From a virus: a stretch of 37,476 nucleotides of DNA. Each line of letters opens with the position of its first letter. The stretch's first letter is position 1. Where the stretch lies: the IMG/VR virus record IMGVR_UViG_3300020179_000080, positions 1 to 37,476 of that record; one strand, 5' to 3'. Of this stretch, positions 23,810-32,784 are shown one piece after another. Both the position numbers and the translations under genes were made by a program. The notes under the pieces are model-generated. The model was given only the letters and a program-made list of their open reading frames with translations. It ran no database searches and was not told the DNA's origin.

Positions 23810-24610
23810 TTACTTCAGGGCTTTGATCTGTGCAGCAGTGCCGAGGTAGGCGTTGACGCCACCCAACACAGCAGTGCCCGCGTTGAGAGCGGTCATGCTT
23901 GCTGGGGCGCTGCCGGTCATTGACGGTGGCGGTGGCATCACCATCGTCGGCAGCGGAGGGAATGGCGCAATCGGATCCAGGTAGGGCTGCTTTTCGTAGA
24001 AAGTCTGGCTGTTGTATTCGTTGAGATAGCGGGTCACCTGGGCCAGCTGATCGCGGTTGTATTGCCGCTGCCGCAGGCCCTGCTCGATGTTCTTCAGCGT
24101 CTTGTAGTCGCCCATCTGACGGGCGTAGTTGGCGACGTAGCGGTCAGAGGACTTGCCTTCCTGCATCGACGCCTGAAACGCTGCAGAGGACTGCAACGCC
24201 CTGTAGGCGTATTGCTGTATGGCAACTGCCTCCTGCATCCCGCGCTCCTGAAGCTGTTGCTGAATGGCCGCAGCGTTGACCGCGTAATTGGCCCCAGCAC
24301 TAGCGCGTGTTTGCGCAACGCGCCCGGCCTGATCTATTTCCTTGGCAAATTCGTAGTTGCGCAGCTGCTGGGTGTAGGCCTGTTTTTGGTTGTAATCGAC
24401 CGTAGTTGCCCAAAAGCTGTACTGATTATTTAGGTTTTGCATATCTGCGTTAAACCCTGCCTGCCACTCGTTAAACCGAGTGGTGGCGTTCTGGAACGCG
24501 GTTTGATTGAGGTATTCCTGTTGACGTGCCTGGTCTTGAGCACTGCTTGTGAGAAAACTGAGTCCGGTAGAGACCGCAGCTACGCCTAGGGATACTGGAT
24601 CAATAATCAT
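23810..24610 (-). CDS. Internal virion protein, T7 gp14-like
   Basis: Protein of 266 residues. The N-terminus has the pattern of podovirus gp14 proteins: a hydrophobic segment (VSLGVAAVSTGLSFLTSSAQDQARQQEYLNQ), then an Asn/Gln-rich helical region (NLNNQYSFWATTVDYNQKQAYTQQLRNYEFAKEIDQAGR). A Pro/Met-rich stretch and a short hydrophobic C-terminus complete it. It would insert into the outer membrane or form the first ejected pore piece. Its start overlaps the stop of the gp13-like gene by one base. Confidence 0.82.
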   Translation of the reverse strand: MIIDPVSLGVAAVSTGLSFLTSSAQDQARQQEYLNQTAFQNATTRFNEWQAGFNADMQNLNNQYSFWATTVDYNQKQAYTQQLRNYEFAKEIDQAGRVAQTRASAGANYAVNAAAIQQQLQERGMQEAVAIQQYAYRALQSSAAFQASMQEGKSSDRYVANYARQMGDYKTLKNIEQGLRQRQYNRDQLAQVTRYLNEYNSQTFYEKQPYLDPIAPFPPLPTMVMPPPPSMTGSAPASMTALNAGTAVLGGVNAYLGTAAQIKALK

Positions 24611-25056
24611 TAGACGCTCCTCCAGAATGGGCAGAACAATGCAGAGCTTGGCCCAAATGGCCGCGGGCTTTCAACAGTAAAGCCAAGATGAGAAAGCCAG
24701 CGAATGGCCGCACGGTTTTTGGAGTAGACGTAGTTGCCAATCGGTTGGCCGGCCTCTTTCAAGCAGTAATCCACCCACTCGCGGCCGTGCTTGCAGAGCA
24801 TCCGGCGGTGATTCTTTGTGGCCGTTAGCGAGTGGGTGCCAAGCAACCAAATACGGTCATGGCAGATGCCTGTAATGCCCACAGGGCGGCCATCATCGCC
24901 CTCAATGGCTTTGCAGATACTGCTGTTCAGAAAGCTGTCTAACACCGCTTCCAAGGGCTGCATCTGGTGACTGAGCATCACCTCCACGCAGTCCTGCTCC
25001 CGTAAGTGCAAGCCAATTTCCATGGCTACCTCCTCGGTGGCTTCAATCCATCTCAT
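24610..25056 (-). CDS. T7 gp13-like virion protein with GNAT-type C-terminus
   Basis: Protein of 148 residues; T7 gp13 is 138 and sits in the same slot. The start is ATG 25056, overlapping the tail-tube B stop as ATGA. Residues 110-135 (EAGQPIGNYVYSKNRAAIRWLSHLGF) have the N..A.RWL..LGF pattern of GNAT acetyltransferases, but the acetyl-CoA binding loop is not evident. The family probably kept the fold for a structural role. It follows the usual gp12-gp13-gp14 order. Confidence 0.82.
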   Translation of the reverse strand: MRWIEATEEVAMEIGLHLREQDCVEVMLSHQMQPLEAVLDSFLNSSICKAIEGDDGRPVGITGICHDRIWLLGTHSLTATKNHRRMLCKHGREWVDYCLKEAGQPIGNYVYSKNRAAIRWLSHLGFTVESPRPFGPSSALFCPFWRSV

Positions 25057-27548
25057 CGCAGTGACCTCGCTTTGCCAGTAAGCAACCCGACCCACTCGCA
25101 AGTAGAGAATTTGCAGGGGTGGGGGGTGTTGTTGTGAATCTCGACCATGCAGCGCTCGCCGCGGCTCATGATTGGAATGTTGAAAACACCTTCAAAAAAA
25201 CGATTGGTGTCAGGGTCAAAACCGTTGGGATTAGCAGAGCCCAGAGTTGACACTCGACTCCCTAACACAGTTCCGTCAAACACATAGATGCCTGTGTCCC
25301 TGCCCTCAGGAATGACATGAATTTGGAAAAACGCTGTTTCGTGGTAGCGCAGCTTGGCGTTCCGCACCTGTGTGCGCTCTACGTTGGCTGCCGCCTTGCC
25401 TCCGCCAATTTCCTTATAAAGTTTGAAGCGTGTGAAACGATAACGAAAGTTGTAAGGCACACCAAAATAAATGGGTTGCGTAGACCAATCGCCATTTGCC
25501 GTAATAGTTGAACCGGCCGTGATGTACCCCAAAAGCACGCCACCATTTCCGGTAGTGCTAAAGCCAGACCAGGCTTGAATTGTGCTAGTGGCTGCAAATG
25601 GCAGCGTCCAAGTGGTCAGCTTAGTTGTGGCATTGTAGGTGCCTGCGCTAACCCGCATGGCAACAGGCGTTTCTGTAGTTGTTGATATGCGACGATCTAG
25701 CAGCAGTGGATACGGGGCATTAGTTGGAGGCTCGGGAGAACGGTCTTGTACCGGCATTTTTTCTAAAAAGATTTCTACGCCGTAACGCACAAGCGCAAAC
25801 AGCGTTTCCCGAATACACAAAATTTGAAGGATTTCATCTGCAGCATTAAACTGCCAATAGCTCCAGCTAGACTGCGCTCTTTCAGCGCCAGACCCGGCGT
25901 TGCGAATAAAATACTTATAGACGTAGATTCGATTTTTATGACCAACAGAGCTGCTAATTGAAAACACAGCGTTACTGGTGTCGTTGACTGTCATAGAAAA
26001 GACATTGCTGGGCACAAAAGCCGAAACGTACCCTGTCAGATCCTGCGCATCGGCTGTCAAGGCAGTGCCAGCGCCACGAACACTGAACTCCCGGAACATG
26101 GAGAAATCGCCATTGGCCTGGCAAAACACAATCCCGCCACCTGCCAACTGGGGCCGGACGTTAATATCAACCTCAAACTGCGTCAACACCGTAATCTGTG
26201 CCGTAGCCGGCGTCAGCACCGTTTCAGCAGCGTTGAAGCGGAACTGATACTGCGGCGAAAATAGGATTAGCTCGTCTTGGTACGGAATGGCATAACGCAA
26301 CACCGAAACGCGGTTGTTGCTGGCCACCACGTCAATCGGGTCAGTATCAAGCACTGTGGTGACAGTCTCTGGAAAAAATTCAAAAAATTCCCTTACTCGG
26401 CTTAGGATTACGTTTTCATCTGACAAAAATCCAAGTCGATTTTTGTAAATGAAAATATCGTTGATTGGATTACCAATAAAGCTGGGGTCAGGTGCGGTGT
26501 CATAGTCACCTGCTACCCGCTGGCCCCAGACCGGTATAGTGATGCCGTTTTGCGCACTACCGTTAGCCGGGCCAAAATAAAAACTACCGTTAGGCAAGCG
26601 AACAAGTAAATGCGGCATGGTTGCAGCATTGATTTGATATTCCACGCCAGGGGAAACGGTTTCAGACCATACGCCTTCTCCAAAATCGCCGCTGTTGGGC
26701 TTAAATTCAACGTAATAGCCATCAAAGTTGTTGCCTGGGTCGCCTGTTATTTCAATTTGATAGCCAACTGGAGCAATCGTTGGCAGCTCAGTAAAGGCTT
26801 GAACTTTATCGAGAATTGCTCCAATATCCGCGTTGGCCCTCGCATCATTGGCAGCCACAGTGATTGGGCTGTTAGAGCGCAAGTGGATAACCGAACCGCT
26901 TCGGCTCATAGTTACACCTGCGCCGGACAATGCCGACATTAGATTTTGTGCAATATCGGCTGAACTAATACGATTTTCGGTAACAGTCTGACCGGTGCTC
27001 ACAACAGGCGCAACAGCCGTTTGCACCTGCGCTTGCGTACCATTTACGTTAACTGTATAAGTTTGGCCGTAATTGGCAGCTTTAACCCAAATAAGCGCTT
27101 CATGCGCTGCTGGTCTTGGCACAATAGGCGCTACGGCAACGTTCATTGCCGGCGCTGTGTTGGTATTGGTAATAAAAGTAAAATCGGCAATGGTGACAGC
27201 CCGCAGCTGTGCCTTGGCATTTGTTACCCCTGCCAAATACCCATTACCAAATGGTGCAACAACGGTTTGCGCGACACCATTTAGATCAAATACACGAACT
27301 TGAGTGTTAGTAACAACTGCTAAATATTCCTCAATATTATCACGCAAAATGCCGTGAATATAACAGTCGCCAAAATTAGTAGCAGATGCTTTGGCAATAG
27401 TTTGCGTACAATCACGTTTGCGCAGGCCCTCCAGGATTGAGGACATGCCATTGATCTGGATCTCGCCTTGAGAAGGGTCGCGCTGTGCATCAGGTTGCTG
27501 GCTGATGCCTTGAGCAAGATTTGGAATTGAGTACGAATACAGGCTCAT
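25053..27548 (-). CDS. Tail tubular protein B (T7 gp12-like nozzle)
   Basis: Protein of 831 residues (T7 gp12 is 794). The N-terminus carries the family's signature MSLYSYSIPNLAQGISQQPDAQRDPSQGEIQINGMS region. Inside are INDIFIYKNRLGFLSDENVILSR and several beta-rich segments typical of the nozzle. It closes the tail, holds DNA in and contacts the fibers. Its ATG shares a base with the tail-tube A stop (TGATG) and its end overlaps the gp13-like gene (ATGA). Confidence 0.96.
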   Translation of the reverse strand: MSLYSYSIPNLAQGISQQPDAQRDPSQGEIQINGMSSILEGLRKRDCTQTIAKASATNFGDCYIHGILRDNIEEYLAVVTNTQVRVFDLNGVAQTVVAPFGNGYLAGVTNAKAQLRAVTIADFTFITNTNTAPAMNVAVAPIVPRPAAHEALIWVKAANYGQTYTVNVNGTQAQVQTAVAPVVSTGQTVTENRISSADIAQNLMSALSGAGVTMSRSGSVIHLRSNSPITVAANDARANADIGAILDKVQAFTELPTIAPVGYQIEITGDPGNNFDGYYVEFKPNSGDFGEGVWSETVSPGVEYQINAATMPHLLVRLPNGSFYFGPANGSAQNGITIPVWGQRVAGDYDTAPDPSFIGNPINDIFIYKNRLGFLSDENVILSRVREFFEFFPETVTTVLDTDPIDVVASNNRVSVLRYAIPYQDELILFSPQYQFRFNAAETVLTPATAQITVLTQFEVDINVRPQLAGGGIVFCQANGDFSMFREFSVRGAGTALTADAQDLTGYVSAFVPSNVFSMTVNDTSNAVFSISSSVGHKNRIYVYKYFIRNAGSGAERAQSSWSYWQFNAADEILQILCIRETLFALVRYGVEIFLEKMPVQDRSPEPPTNAPYPLLLDRRISTTTETPVAMRVSAGTYNATTKLTTWTLPFAATSTIQAWSGFSTTGNGGVLLGYITAGSTITANGDWSTQPIYFGVPYNFRYRFTRFKLYKEIGGGKAAANVERTQVRNAKLRYHETAFFQIHVIPEGRDTGIYVFDGTVLGSRVSTLGSANPNGFDPDTNRFFEGVFNIPIMSRGERCMVEIHNNTPHPCKFSTCEWVGLLTGKARSLR

Positions 27549-28210
27549 CAGAGGCGCATCCCATGGCTAATGCGTCGAGTGGCTAAGCCAGAAGCTGGCG
27601 CATAAGTCGGGAAAGGCAGGTAGCCGCGGCTGCCAGTCAGCAGGTTGGGCTCATCCACCTGCTGCTCCATGCGCTCAAGAATTGCTTGCGCATCACGCTC
27701 GTCCTGCAAGCTGTAGCGGATTAAGGCATCAGCCCCTAGCACGCGAGCGGCAAACACTCGCGCTGCGCGTATCGTCGTCCAACGGTTGTAGGCCTCTGGC
27801 ACTTGATCCCACGGCAGCAGCCAGATCACGTCAGCGTGCAGCGAGGTGATCTCAGCTTCGAGAATGTTGGTTTTTTTGTAGCGGTCGTAGACCACCTGCC
27901 CACGCAGTTGAAAGCGACCGGCATAGGCATAAGGGTCAGTGCGGAAGCTGGCCAAGTTTGCTGGAACTGTGATCTGCTTGGTGCCGCTGTCCTTAACAAA
28001 CTCGTAGTTGTACTCGCTATTCCAGGACCAGCCCTTGACTTGCCCTTCCTTGTGAAACTCCAGCAAGGTGCGTTCGGCAATGCGCGCATCCATGATCTGC
28101 TGGTTTTCCAGCGTGCTCACGGGCTGCTCGCCAATGTTTTCCAGCAATACGTTGACCGCATCAAGAAGGGTTGTCCTGCCCGGCGTGACCGATTGGTTGG
28201 CGAGTCCCAT
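27548..28210 (-). CDS. Tail tubular protein A (T7 gp11-like)
   Basis: Protein of 220 residues from ATG 28210; upstream in-frame codons fall inside the promoter motif. It opens with MGLANQSVTPGRTTLLDAVN and continues into a leucine-rich helix of the family; the WSWNSEYNYEF region and the basic/aromatic ending are also typical. It forms the adaptor ring between portal and nozzle. It is the first gene after the capsid terminator and promoter motif copy 7, so late expression restarts here. This resembles T7, where promoters and a terminator separate gene 10 from the tail genes. Confidence 0.93.
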   Translation of the reverse strand: MGLANQSVTPGRTTLLDAVNVLLENIGEQPVSTLENQQIMDARIAERTLLEFHKEGQVKGWSWNSEYNYEFVKDSGTKQITVPANLASFRTDPYAYAGRFQLRGQVVYDRYKKTNILEAEITSLHADVIWLLPWDQVPEAYNRWTTIRAARVFAARVLGADALIRYSLQDERDAQAILERMEQQVDEPNLLTGSRGYLPFPTYAPASGLATRRISHGMRL

Positions 28211-28217
28211 TGAGCGT

Positions 28218-28231
28218 CTACGGCCTTGTAG
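28218..28231 (-). promoter_or_regulatory. Candidate phage promoter motif, copy 7 (CTACAAGGCCGTAG on - strand)
   Basis: Dyad motif 7 bases before the tail-tube A ATG and 21 bases after the capsid-gene terminator. The 14 bases equal those of copy 1 before the RNA polymerase gene. The upstream flank CACAATGAGTG is shared with copy 5. Confidence 0.7.
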
Positions 28232-28252
28232 CACTCATTGTGCTAGAGAACG

Positions 28253-28280
28253 AAAAAAGGGGCCAGCATTGCCGGCCCCT
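28253..28280 (-). terminator. Factor-independent terminator after the capsid gene
   Basis: On the - strand a 10-bp stem (28280-28271 with 28267-28258, one G-T pair, 3-base loop) is followed directly by six T (28258-28253). It lies 32 bases after the capsid stop codon, the same place as the T7 late terminator after gene 10. Confidence 0.92.
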
Positions 28281-28312
28281 CTGGCAAACATTCCGTAAAA
28301 CACCCTAATGGC

Positions 28313-29353
28313 TTAGGGGATCACGATCTTGCAAGCCGATTCAGCGCGCAGCACGCCCATGCCGATGGCTTGGCGGGCCACCATCAGATCGGCTTGGTAC
28401 TGAACCTTGTATTCAGAACCAGTCATCTGCAGCGAAGGGCTCAGCAGGGTAAGGACGCCCACAGCCTCCTTGCTAAAGATCAGGCCTTTGCACTTGCTCA
28501 GGTTTTGAGCGTAATCAGCGTTGTGGTCGCCAGATTGAAGTGTGTAGTTGGCCTGGGTGACGTGGTTGGACATCAGGATGGGGATGCCAGCCACCTGCAG
28601 GGTTTGACCCGTGGCAATGGTGCCATTGCCGCCACCACCACCGTTGAAATCGGTGTTGATTGCGCGGGAAGACTGCGAGATCAGGAAGTAGTCCTCAGGA
28701 GTGAACACTGCGCACATGCTGTCCACAGGCACGTCCTTGCCTTCAAATGCCACGCGGGCATCAAAGATGGCGTTGACCAGGGCATCACCCTTGGCCTGGC
28801 GGGTGGCGCCTGCGCCCGTGTAGTCAGAGCCCAGCGTGATGCCGTTGCCTGTCTTGTGAGCGTTAATAGCCTTGTTCAAGGGCTGTGTGGAGTTGCTGGC
28901 AGCCGCAAAAATCATGCGAGCTACTCGCCGGTCATACTCCGATGCCAAGGCGCGGCCCAGCTCAGTTGTATAAACCTGGCGGACATCGAAGTACGACATC
29001 AGCTCGTCCACCTCAAGGATCGCCACGTCGGAGATCATCAAGGCGTCAAGCGTAATAACGCGCTCGTTCAGATCGCTAGGGTCATTGCCAGTGCCATTGA
29101 TCGCTGTCCCCGGTTGGTGGTAGTAGGCCTCCATGCGCCCCGTGATTGGGAAGGCTACGGATTTGCCTCCACGGATGTTCCGCTCGCGGACTTTGCCTTT
29201 GAAAACCGTGGCACGCAAAAAGCTGTCAAGCACCTCAGCGGCGCCCAACTTGAGCATCAAGGCACGGTCGGCATCAAGGCCAGCTGCGCCGGGACCCCAG
29301 GTGGCGGCGGCGCCGTTAATTTGGCCAAGACGTGAAAGATCAGGAGCAACCAT
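28313..29353 (-). CDS. Major capsid protein, T7 gp10-like
   Basis: Protein of 346 residues (T7 gp10A is 345). HK97-fold features of the family are visible: an N-arm (LDADRALMLKLGAAEVLDSFLRATVF), FPITGRMEAYYHQPG, RVITLDALMISDVAILEVDELMSYFDVR, and FTPEDYFLISQSSRAINTDF. No ribosome site lies directly before the ATG; a 22-codon leader frame with a good site overlaps it (see 29340-29408). It is followed by the strong terminator, which limits read-through into tail genes. Confidence 0.97.
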   Translation of the reverse strand: MVAPDLSRLGQINGAAATWGPGAAGLDADRALMLKLGAAEVLDSFLRATVFKGKVRERNIRGGKSVAFPITGRMEAYYHQPGTAINGTGNDPSDLNERVITLDALMISDVAILEVDELMSYFDVRQVYTTELGRALASEYDRRVARMIFAAASNSTQPLNKAINAHKTGNGITLGSDYTGAGATRQAKGDALVNAIFDARVAFEGKDVPVDSMCAVFTPEDYFLISQSSRAINTDFNGGGGGNGTIATGQTLQVAGIPILMSNHVTQANYTLQSGDHNADYAQNLSKCKGLIFSKEAVGVLTLLSPSLQMTGSEYKVQYQADLMVARQAIGMGVLRAESACKIVIP

Positions 29354-29408
29354 TGTTTTGGTATGCGAAGAAATTTGAGTTTTTAGACCGCTTCTCCTTC
29401 ACCGTCAC
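29340..29408 (-). CDS. Possible 22-residue leader ORF overlapping the capsid start
   Basis: GTG 29408 opens a frame of 22 codons (VTVKEKRSKNSNFFAYQNNG plus two) ending at TGA 29340-29342, so it overlaps the capsid ATG (29351-29353) in another frame. AAGGAGG lies 7 bases before the GTG, one of the clearest ribosome sites in the window, while the capsid ATG lacks one. Ribosomes finishing this frame could restart at the capsid ATG. Translation is inferred. Confidence 0.35.
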   Translation of the reverse strand: MTVKEKRSKNSNFFAYQNNGCS

Positions 29409-29458
29409 AGGTTGTCCTCCTTAGAGGGCCCGCCGCTTAGGTGGCGTCTGGCAAAAAG

Positions 29459-30319
29459 CTAACCAAATAAATCACTTGCTGCCAACATTTTTGCAACCTT
29501 GCCGCGGTAAGCCTCGTCAACTTCGTACAGCCGCTGGCCGCGGTCATTGGTTTTACCCATTGCATCCAGCACCTGTTGCTGACTTTCAAAACGAGTTTGC
29601 TGCGGCGCATCTCCGCCCCCGTAGAGCTTTGGCTCTATGACTGCATCTGGAGCGGCGCGGCGTGCAACCATTGCTTTTATGGCCCACTTGATGGCCTCCT
29701 TGTTGCCGCTGTCAACTACAGCGTTGTAGTCAGCCAGCTCATTGGCATTGAGATTGCTGGCAGCCCAGCTGCTTAGCTCAGCAAACCCTTGGTTGCCACC
29801 CACCATGTCTTTAATTTGAGCCGCATCAGCGTCGGTTAACACCTCCTGCTGTTGCCCAGCAGGAGCCTGGGCCTTTGAGACGTAGTTCTCCACCACCTGG
29901 CGGGGGACCTTAAAGACCTCCGCGAGATCATCAAAGTGACTGCTTACGTCCTCGCCGCTGTCGGCGCGAAACATAACGTCCGCCAAGTCAATACCTTTGC
30001 CAGCCAGAGCTGCCACGGCTTCCTGGCCATAGACCTGGACAGCCTGCTCTTGCGAATAACCTTCGGCCTGTGCAGCCTCAGAATCGGTTGCGGGCTCTGA
30101 TTGTCTGCCTAATTTTTTCTCCAACTCCTGATAGGAGCGAGCCAGGTCTTCGACGTTCTTGAACTTGCCGGCTAGCAGCTCAGGCTCTTGTTGGGCCTGC
30201 TGCTGTTCTTTGACAAACTCCTCCAGCAGGCTTTCCTGGCCGGGCGCCACCATGCCTTCCGTTGCTGCCTCAGGCGCGGTGATCTGAGGCGCGGTTTGCG
30301 CGTTTGGGGTCGTGGTCAT
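29459..30319 (-). CDS. Capsid scaffolding protein, T7 gp9-like
   Basis: Protein of 286 residues, acidic and Gln/Glu/Ala-rich. It has helical stretches (LEEFVKEQQQAQQEPELLAGKFKNVEDLARSYQELEKKLGRQSE) and a basic-to-mixed C-terminus that would bind the coat protein. Size and order between portal and capsid match T7 gp9 (307). The KFKNVEDLA..Y.ELEKKLG segment is typical of podovirus scaffolds. Its start overlaps the portal stop as ATGA (30316-30319). Confidence 0.9.
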   Translation of the reverse strand: MTTTPNAQTAPQITAPEAATEGMVAPGQESLLEEFVKEQQQAQQEPELLAGKFKNVEDLARSYQELEKKLGRQSEPATDSEAAQAEGYSQEQAVQVYGQEAVAALAGKGIDLADVMFRADSGEDVSSHFDDLAEVFKVPRQVVENYVSKAQAPAGQQQEVLTDADAAQIKDMVGGNQGFAELSSWAASNLNANELADYNAVVDSGNKEAIKWAIKAMVARRAAPDAVIEPKLYGGGDAPQQTRFESQQQVLDAMGKTNDRGQRLYEVDEAYRGKVAKMLAASDLFG

Positions 30320-31932
30320 ACGGGTTGGTCTTCAGGGGGTTGTTCAGCCGCCATCTGCATGTCCTGCGTAGTAGCAGCTGCATTGGCGAGTTTTTGTGGG
30401 TCGGCCATGCTTGATTGCATAGCCTGCTGAGCCATGGCCATCTGCTGTTGCTGTTGTGCTTCAGCAGCTAGCTCGTCCTCGGACTTGACAAGCCCAAGGA
30501 TGTCGATGCCCATGGAGTACGCCAAGCGCTTGATTAGCTCAGGCGGCTTGACGTACTGGGCAAGCCCTTCAGGTCCAATCGTGTTGCCAAGCGTGGTCGT
30601 GAACCGCACCAACTGCTCCAAGTCATTACCGCGGCCGACAGCTGCCAAGCCAACAGTCATTACTGGCTTAACCAACTCCTTCGGCATTTTGGGCACCTTG
30701 CCCTGGCGAGTCAGGATGTCGAGCTTGCGGGCCACATACGGGACCTGAAACTCTGTTGTCAGAATTGAATAGATGCTGCCCAGGCTGTTCTCGATCTGAA
30801 GTGCCTGCAGCCGAACTTCTTCTGCAGTGACGCGCTCAGCGTCTCGCATGTCAGCCAGCATGAACGCCTGCGCCAAACGGGCCTCAATTTGCTGCTTGCC
30901 CTGCATGGCCACGCTGAGGTCTGATGACTTTTGCACCTGTAACGCCAAGACATCATTGGGATCACCCGTGACAAATGAGCCGTTTGCGGCTCGGGCCAGA
31001 TCAGCAGCTTTAGTGACACCGCTGGGTTTGACTAAAAACAACACCTTGCTACTAGCCAGTGCGCCTTCTGCAATGGCCTGACAAAGTGCTTCAACTGTTT
31101 GCAGGTCAGCAATGGCGGCACTTTCGATGTAGCCCACGCCATAGGGAGCGCCATCGCATCTAGTCATGCGTAATGGCAGCCAGGGGCTTACCTCTTTAGG
31201 CGATTTGCCTTCAGTGCCAGGAATTTTTTTACCACGCACCTCTTGGTGCCAATAGACATACCCGTTCTTCCAGCAAACGTAGGTGTAGAGCTTGACGGTC
31301 CTTTCCTTGCCTTCAGCTGTTAGATGACGATCTTGATCAAGGATGCCATGCAGCTCGTCGTCTTCTTCCTGCAACAGTTCTTGAATTTTCTGAGGCAGTT
31401 GTGCAATAGCAAGCTGCTCACAGGTCACTACTTCCAACGGATTACCCATGGGGTCCCGTGAAACCACAAAGCGGTTTAAATGAAAGACCCGCAGGCCCTC
31501 CGAAGAGATGTAAAGCAAGGCGTTGCCTGAAACAATCAGGTGCAACAACGCCTCGTGAAACACCACGCGGTCATTGCTGGCCTCAATCTCCCGCAAAACC
31601 ATCCGCTCGATCTTGCTAAGCGCTTCTTCCGTAGTGGATTTTTGCTCTGGGGTGACGCCTTGCTTGGCAAGTTCTCCGTCATCAAGCGAGAAACGGAAAA
31701 ACTGCTGCGTTGGCGGCAACAAGGCCAAAAGCATCCGACTAGCCAGGTTCAAGACACCGCGAGCGCCGATGCCGTTCCACGGAACCGCGTAAGAGTCCTT
31801 GTGATTCTTGTCTGGCTCGTTGGTATTAGGAATTAGGTACGGAATCGTCAGCCGAGCAGCCGTTCGTGCGCGATCCAGGTAGTGATCACGGTCACTTTCA
31901 AGCCGCCGGTAGCACTGTTCAGCTGATTCCAT
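30316..31932 (-). CDS. Portal protein (head-tail connector), T7 gp8-like
   Basis: Protein of 538 residues (T7 gp8 is 536). It starts with YRRLESDRDHYLDRARTAARLTIPYLIP, the characteristic opening of the family, then has NLASRMLLALLPPTQQFFRFSL, and later MRDAERVTAEEVRLQALQIENSLGSIYS. The C-terminus is Gln/Met-rich. It forms the dodecameric DNA gate at the vertex. It follows the gp7.3-like cluster by 3 bases. Confidence 0.97.
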   Translation of the reverse strand: MESAEQCYRRLESDRDHYLDRARTAARLTIPYLIPNTNEPDKNHKDSYAVPWNGIGARGVLNLASRMLLALLPPTQQFFRFSLDDGELAKQGVTPEQKSTTEEALSKIERMVLREIEASNDRVVFHEALLHLIVSGNALLYISSEGLRVFHLNRFVVSRDPMGNPLEVVTCEQLAIAQLPQKIQELLQEEDDELHGILDQDRHLTAEGKERTVKLYTYVCWKNGYVYWHQEVRGKKIPGTEGKSPKEVSPWLPLRMTRCDGAPYGVGYIESAAIADLQTVEALCQAIAEGALASSKVLFLVKPSGVTKAADLARAANGSFVTGDPNDVLALQVQKSSDLSVAMQGKQQIEARLAQAFMLADMRDAERVTAEEVRLQALQIENSLGSIYSILTTEFQVPYVARKLDILTRQGKVPKMPKELVKPVMTVGLAAVGRGNDLEQLVRFTTTLGNTIGPEGLAQYVKPPELIKRLAYSMGIDILGLVKSEDELAAEAQQQQQMAMAQQAMQSSMADPQKLANAAATTQDMQMAAEQPPEDQPV

Positions 31933-31935
31933 GGG

Positions 31936-32370
31936 TTACACCGAGATGTTGGCGCCAGAGCCGACGCCATAGCTGCCAGAACCCATCCGCAGGCTGGCGG
32001 TAGTGGTTCTGGCGCCCTGTGCGCGGGTCCTGTTGTCGTCCACGGCAGCTGTGGGCGCTTGCTTGTTGGCTTGACGCGCCAGAATCTGTAGCGATTGCGT
32101 AACAGCGGTGCCAGCCGAGCGGATTTGGTCCAGCCGCCGCTGCTGCTCGCCTTGCAAGCGCGTTACATCAGCTCGCTGCTGCCGTACAGCGTCTTCTTGC
32201 TGCGCTTGCAGCGCCAAAAGCTGCGCTTGCTGGGCGGTAGCTGTGGTTGTGCGCTCTTGTGCCAAGCGATCCAGCTCGCGTTGACGCTCTTGAGCAATGC
32301 GGTCCAGCCGATCCCGCTCTCGCTGGGCTTCAGCTTCAATGTGCTCGCGTGGTCGTCCTCCTCCGCACAT
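31936..32370 (-). CDS. gp7.3-like small virion protein, copy C
   Basis: Protein of 144 residues, third and last of three tandem related genes before the portal. It starts MCGGGRP, has a long charged coiled coil (EAEAQRERDRLDRIAQERQRELDRLAQERTTTA...), and ends LRMGSGSYGVGSGANISV. T7 gp7.3, as I remember it, ends in a similar basic-hydrophobic then GGGINI motif and sits in the same position before gene 8. T7 gp7.3 is a minor virion protein needed for adsorption. The family call is inferred from the C-terminal motif and synteny. Confidence 0.65.
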   Translation of the reverse strand: MCGGGRPREHIEAEAQRERDRLDRIAQERQRELDRLAQERTTTATAQQAQLLALQAQQEDAVRQQRADVTRLQGEQQRRLDQIRSAGTAVTQSLQILARQANKQAPTAAVDDNRTRAQGARTTTASLRMGSGSYGVGSGANISV

Positions 32371-32372
32371 GG

Positions 32373-32774
32373 TCAGACTCCAATGTTGAGGCCAGTGCCA
32401 GGAGAAGCAGGCAGCGCAGCCCGGCTAATCCGCAGGTTGCTTTCGGGCTTCTTCTTCTTCACCGTGGCAGCAGTGGTTGTAGCGGCCTGCGGCGATTCAG
32501 TTTGCGATGCTGTAATTGCGTAGGTCGATGCTTGCTGTGCAGCAGAAGCCGCAGCAGCTGCAGCAGCCTCATTCTCGTAACGCTTCTGCAGATCAGCCGT
32601 TTCCAAAGTGGCCTTGTCAATTTGGGCCTTCAGCGAGTTTTGAAAATCAGTCTGCTGTTTTTGCATTTGGCCCTGGTAATCCTCCAGGGCTTTGCGATTT
32701 TTGGCAATTTCCTCCTCGCTTGGACCGCGATACACGATCTCTGGCGCCTTTGGCTGGTTTCCTCCAAAGCACAT
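32373..32774 (-). CDS. gp7.3-like small virion protein, copy B
   Basis: Protein of 133 residues: MCFGGNQP start, a coiled coil (PSEEEIAKNRKALEDYQGQMQKQQTDFQNSLKAQIDKATLETADLQKRYENE), a Thr/Ala linker, a KKKK patch, and the end LRISRAALPASPGTGLNIGV. The end matches the C-terminal signature of the other two copies best (LRI-R...GLNI). It is separated by 2 bases from copy C and by 10 from copy A. Confidence 0.68.
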   Translation of the reverse strand: MCFGGNQPKAPEIVYRGPSEEEIAKNRKALEDYQGQMQKQQTDFQNSLKAQIDKATLETADLQKRYENEAAAAAAASAAQQASTYAITASQTESPQAATTTAATVKKKKPESNLRISRAALPASPGTGLNIGV

Positions 32775-32784
32775 GGCAAACCTC

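Noticed and set aside
24818-24832. 15-base repeat TTGTGGCCGTTAGCG shared with 13776-13790
   Set aside because: One exact 15-mer shared once in a sequence this long is near chance expectation and one copy is inside a gene.
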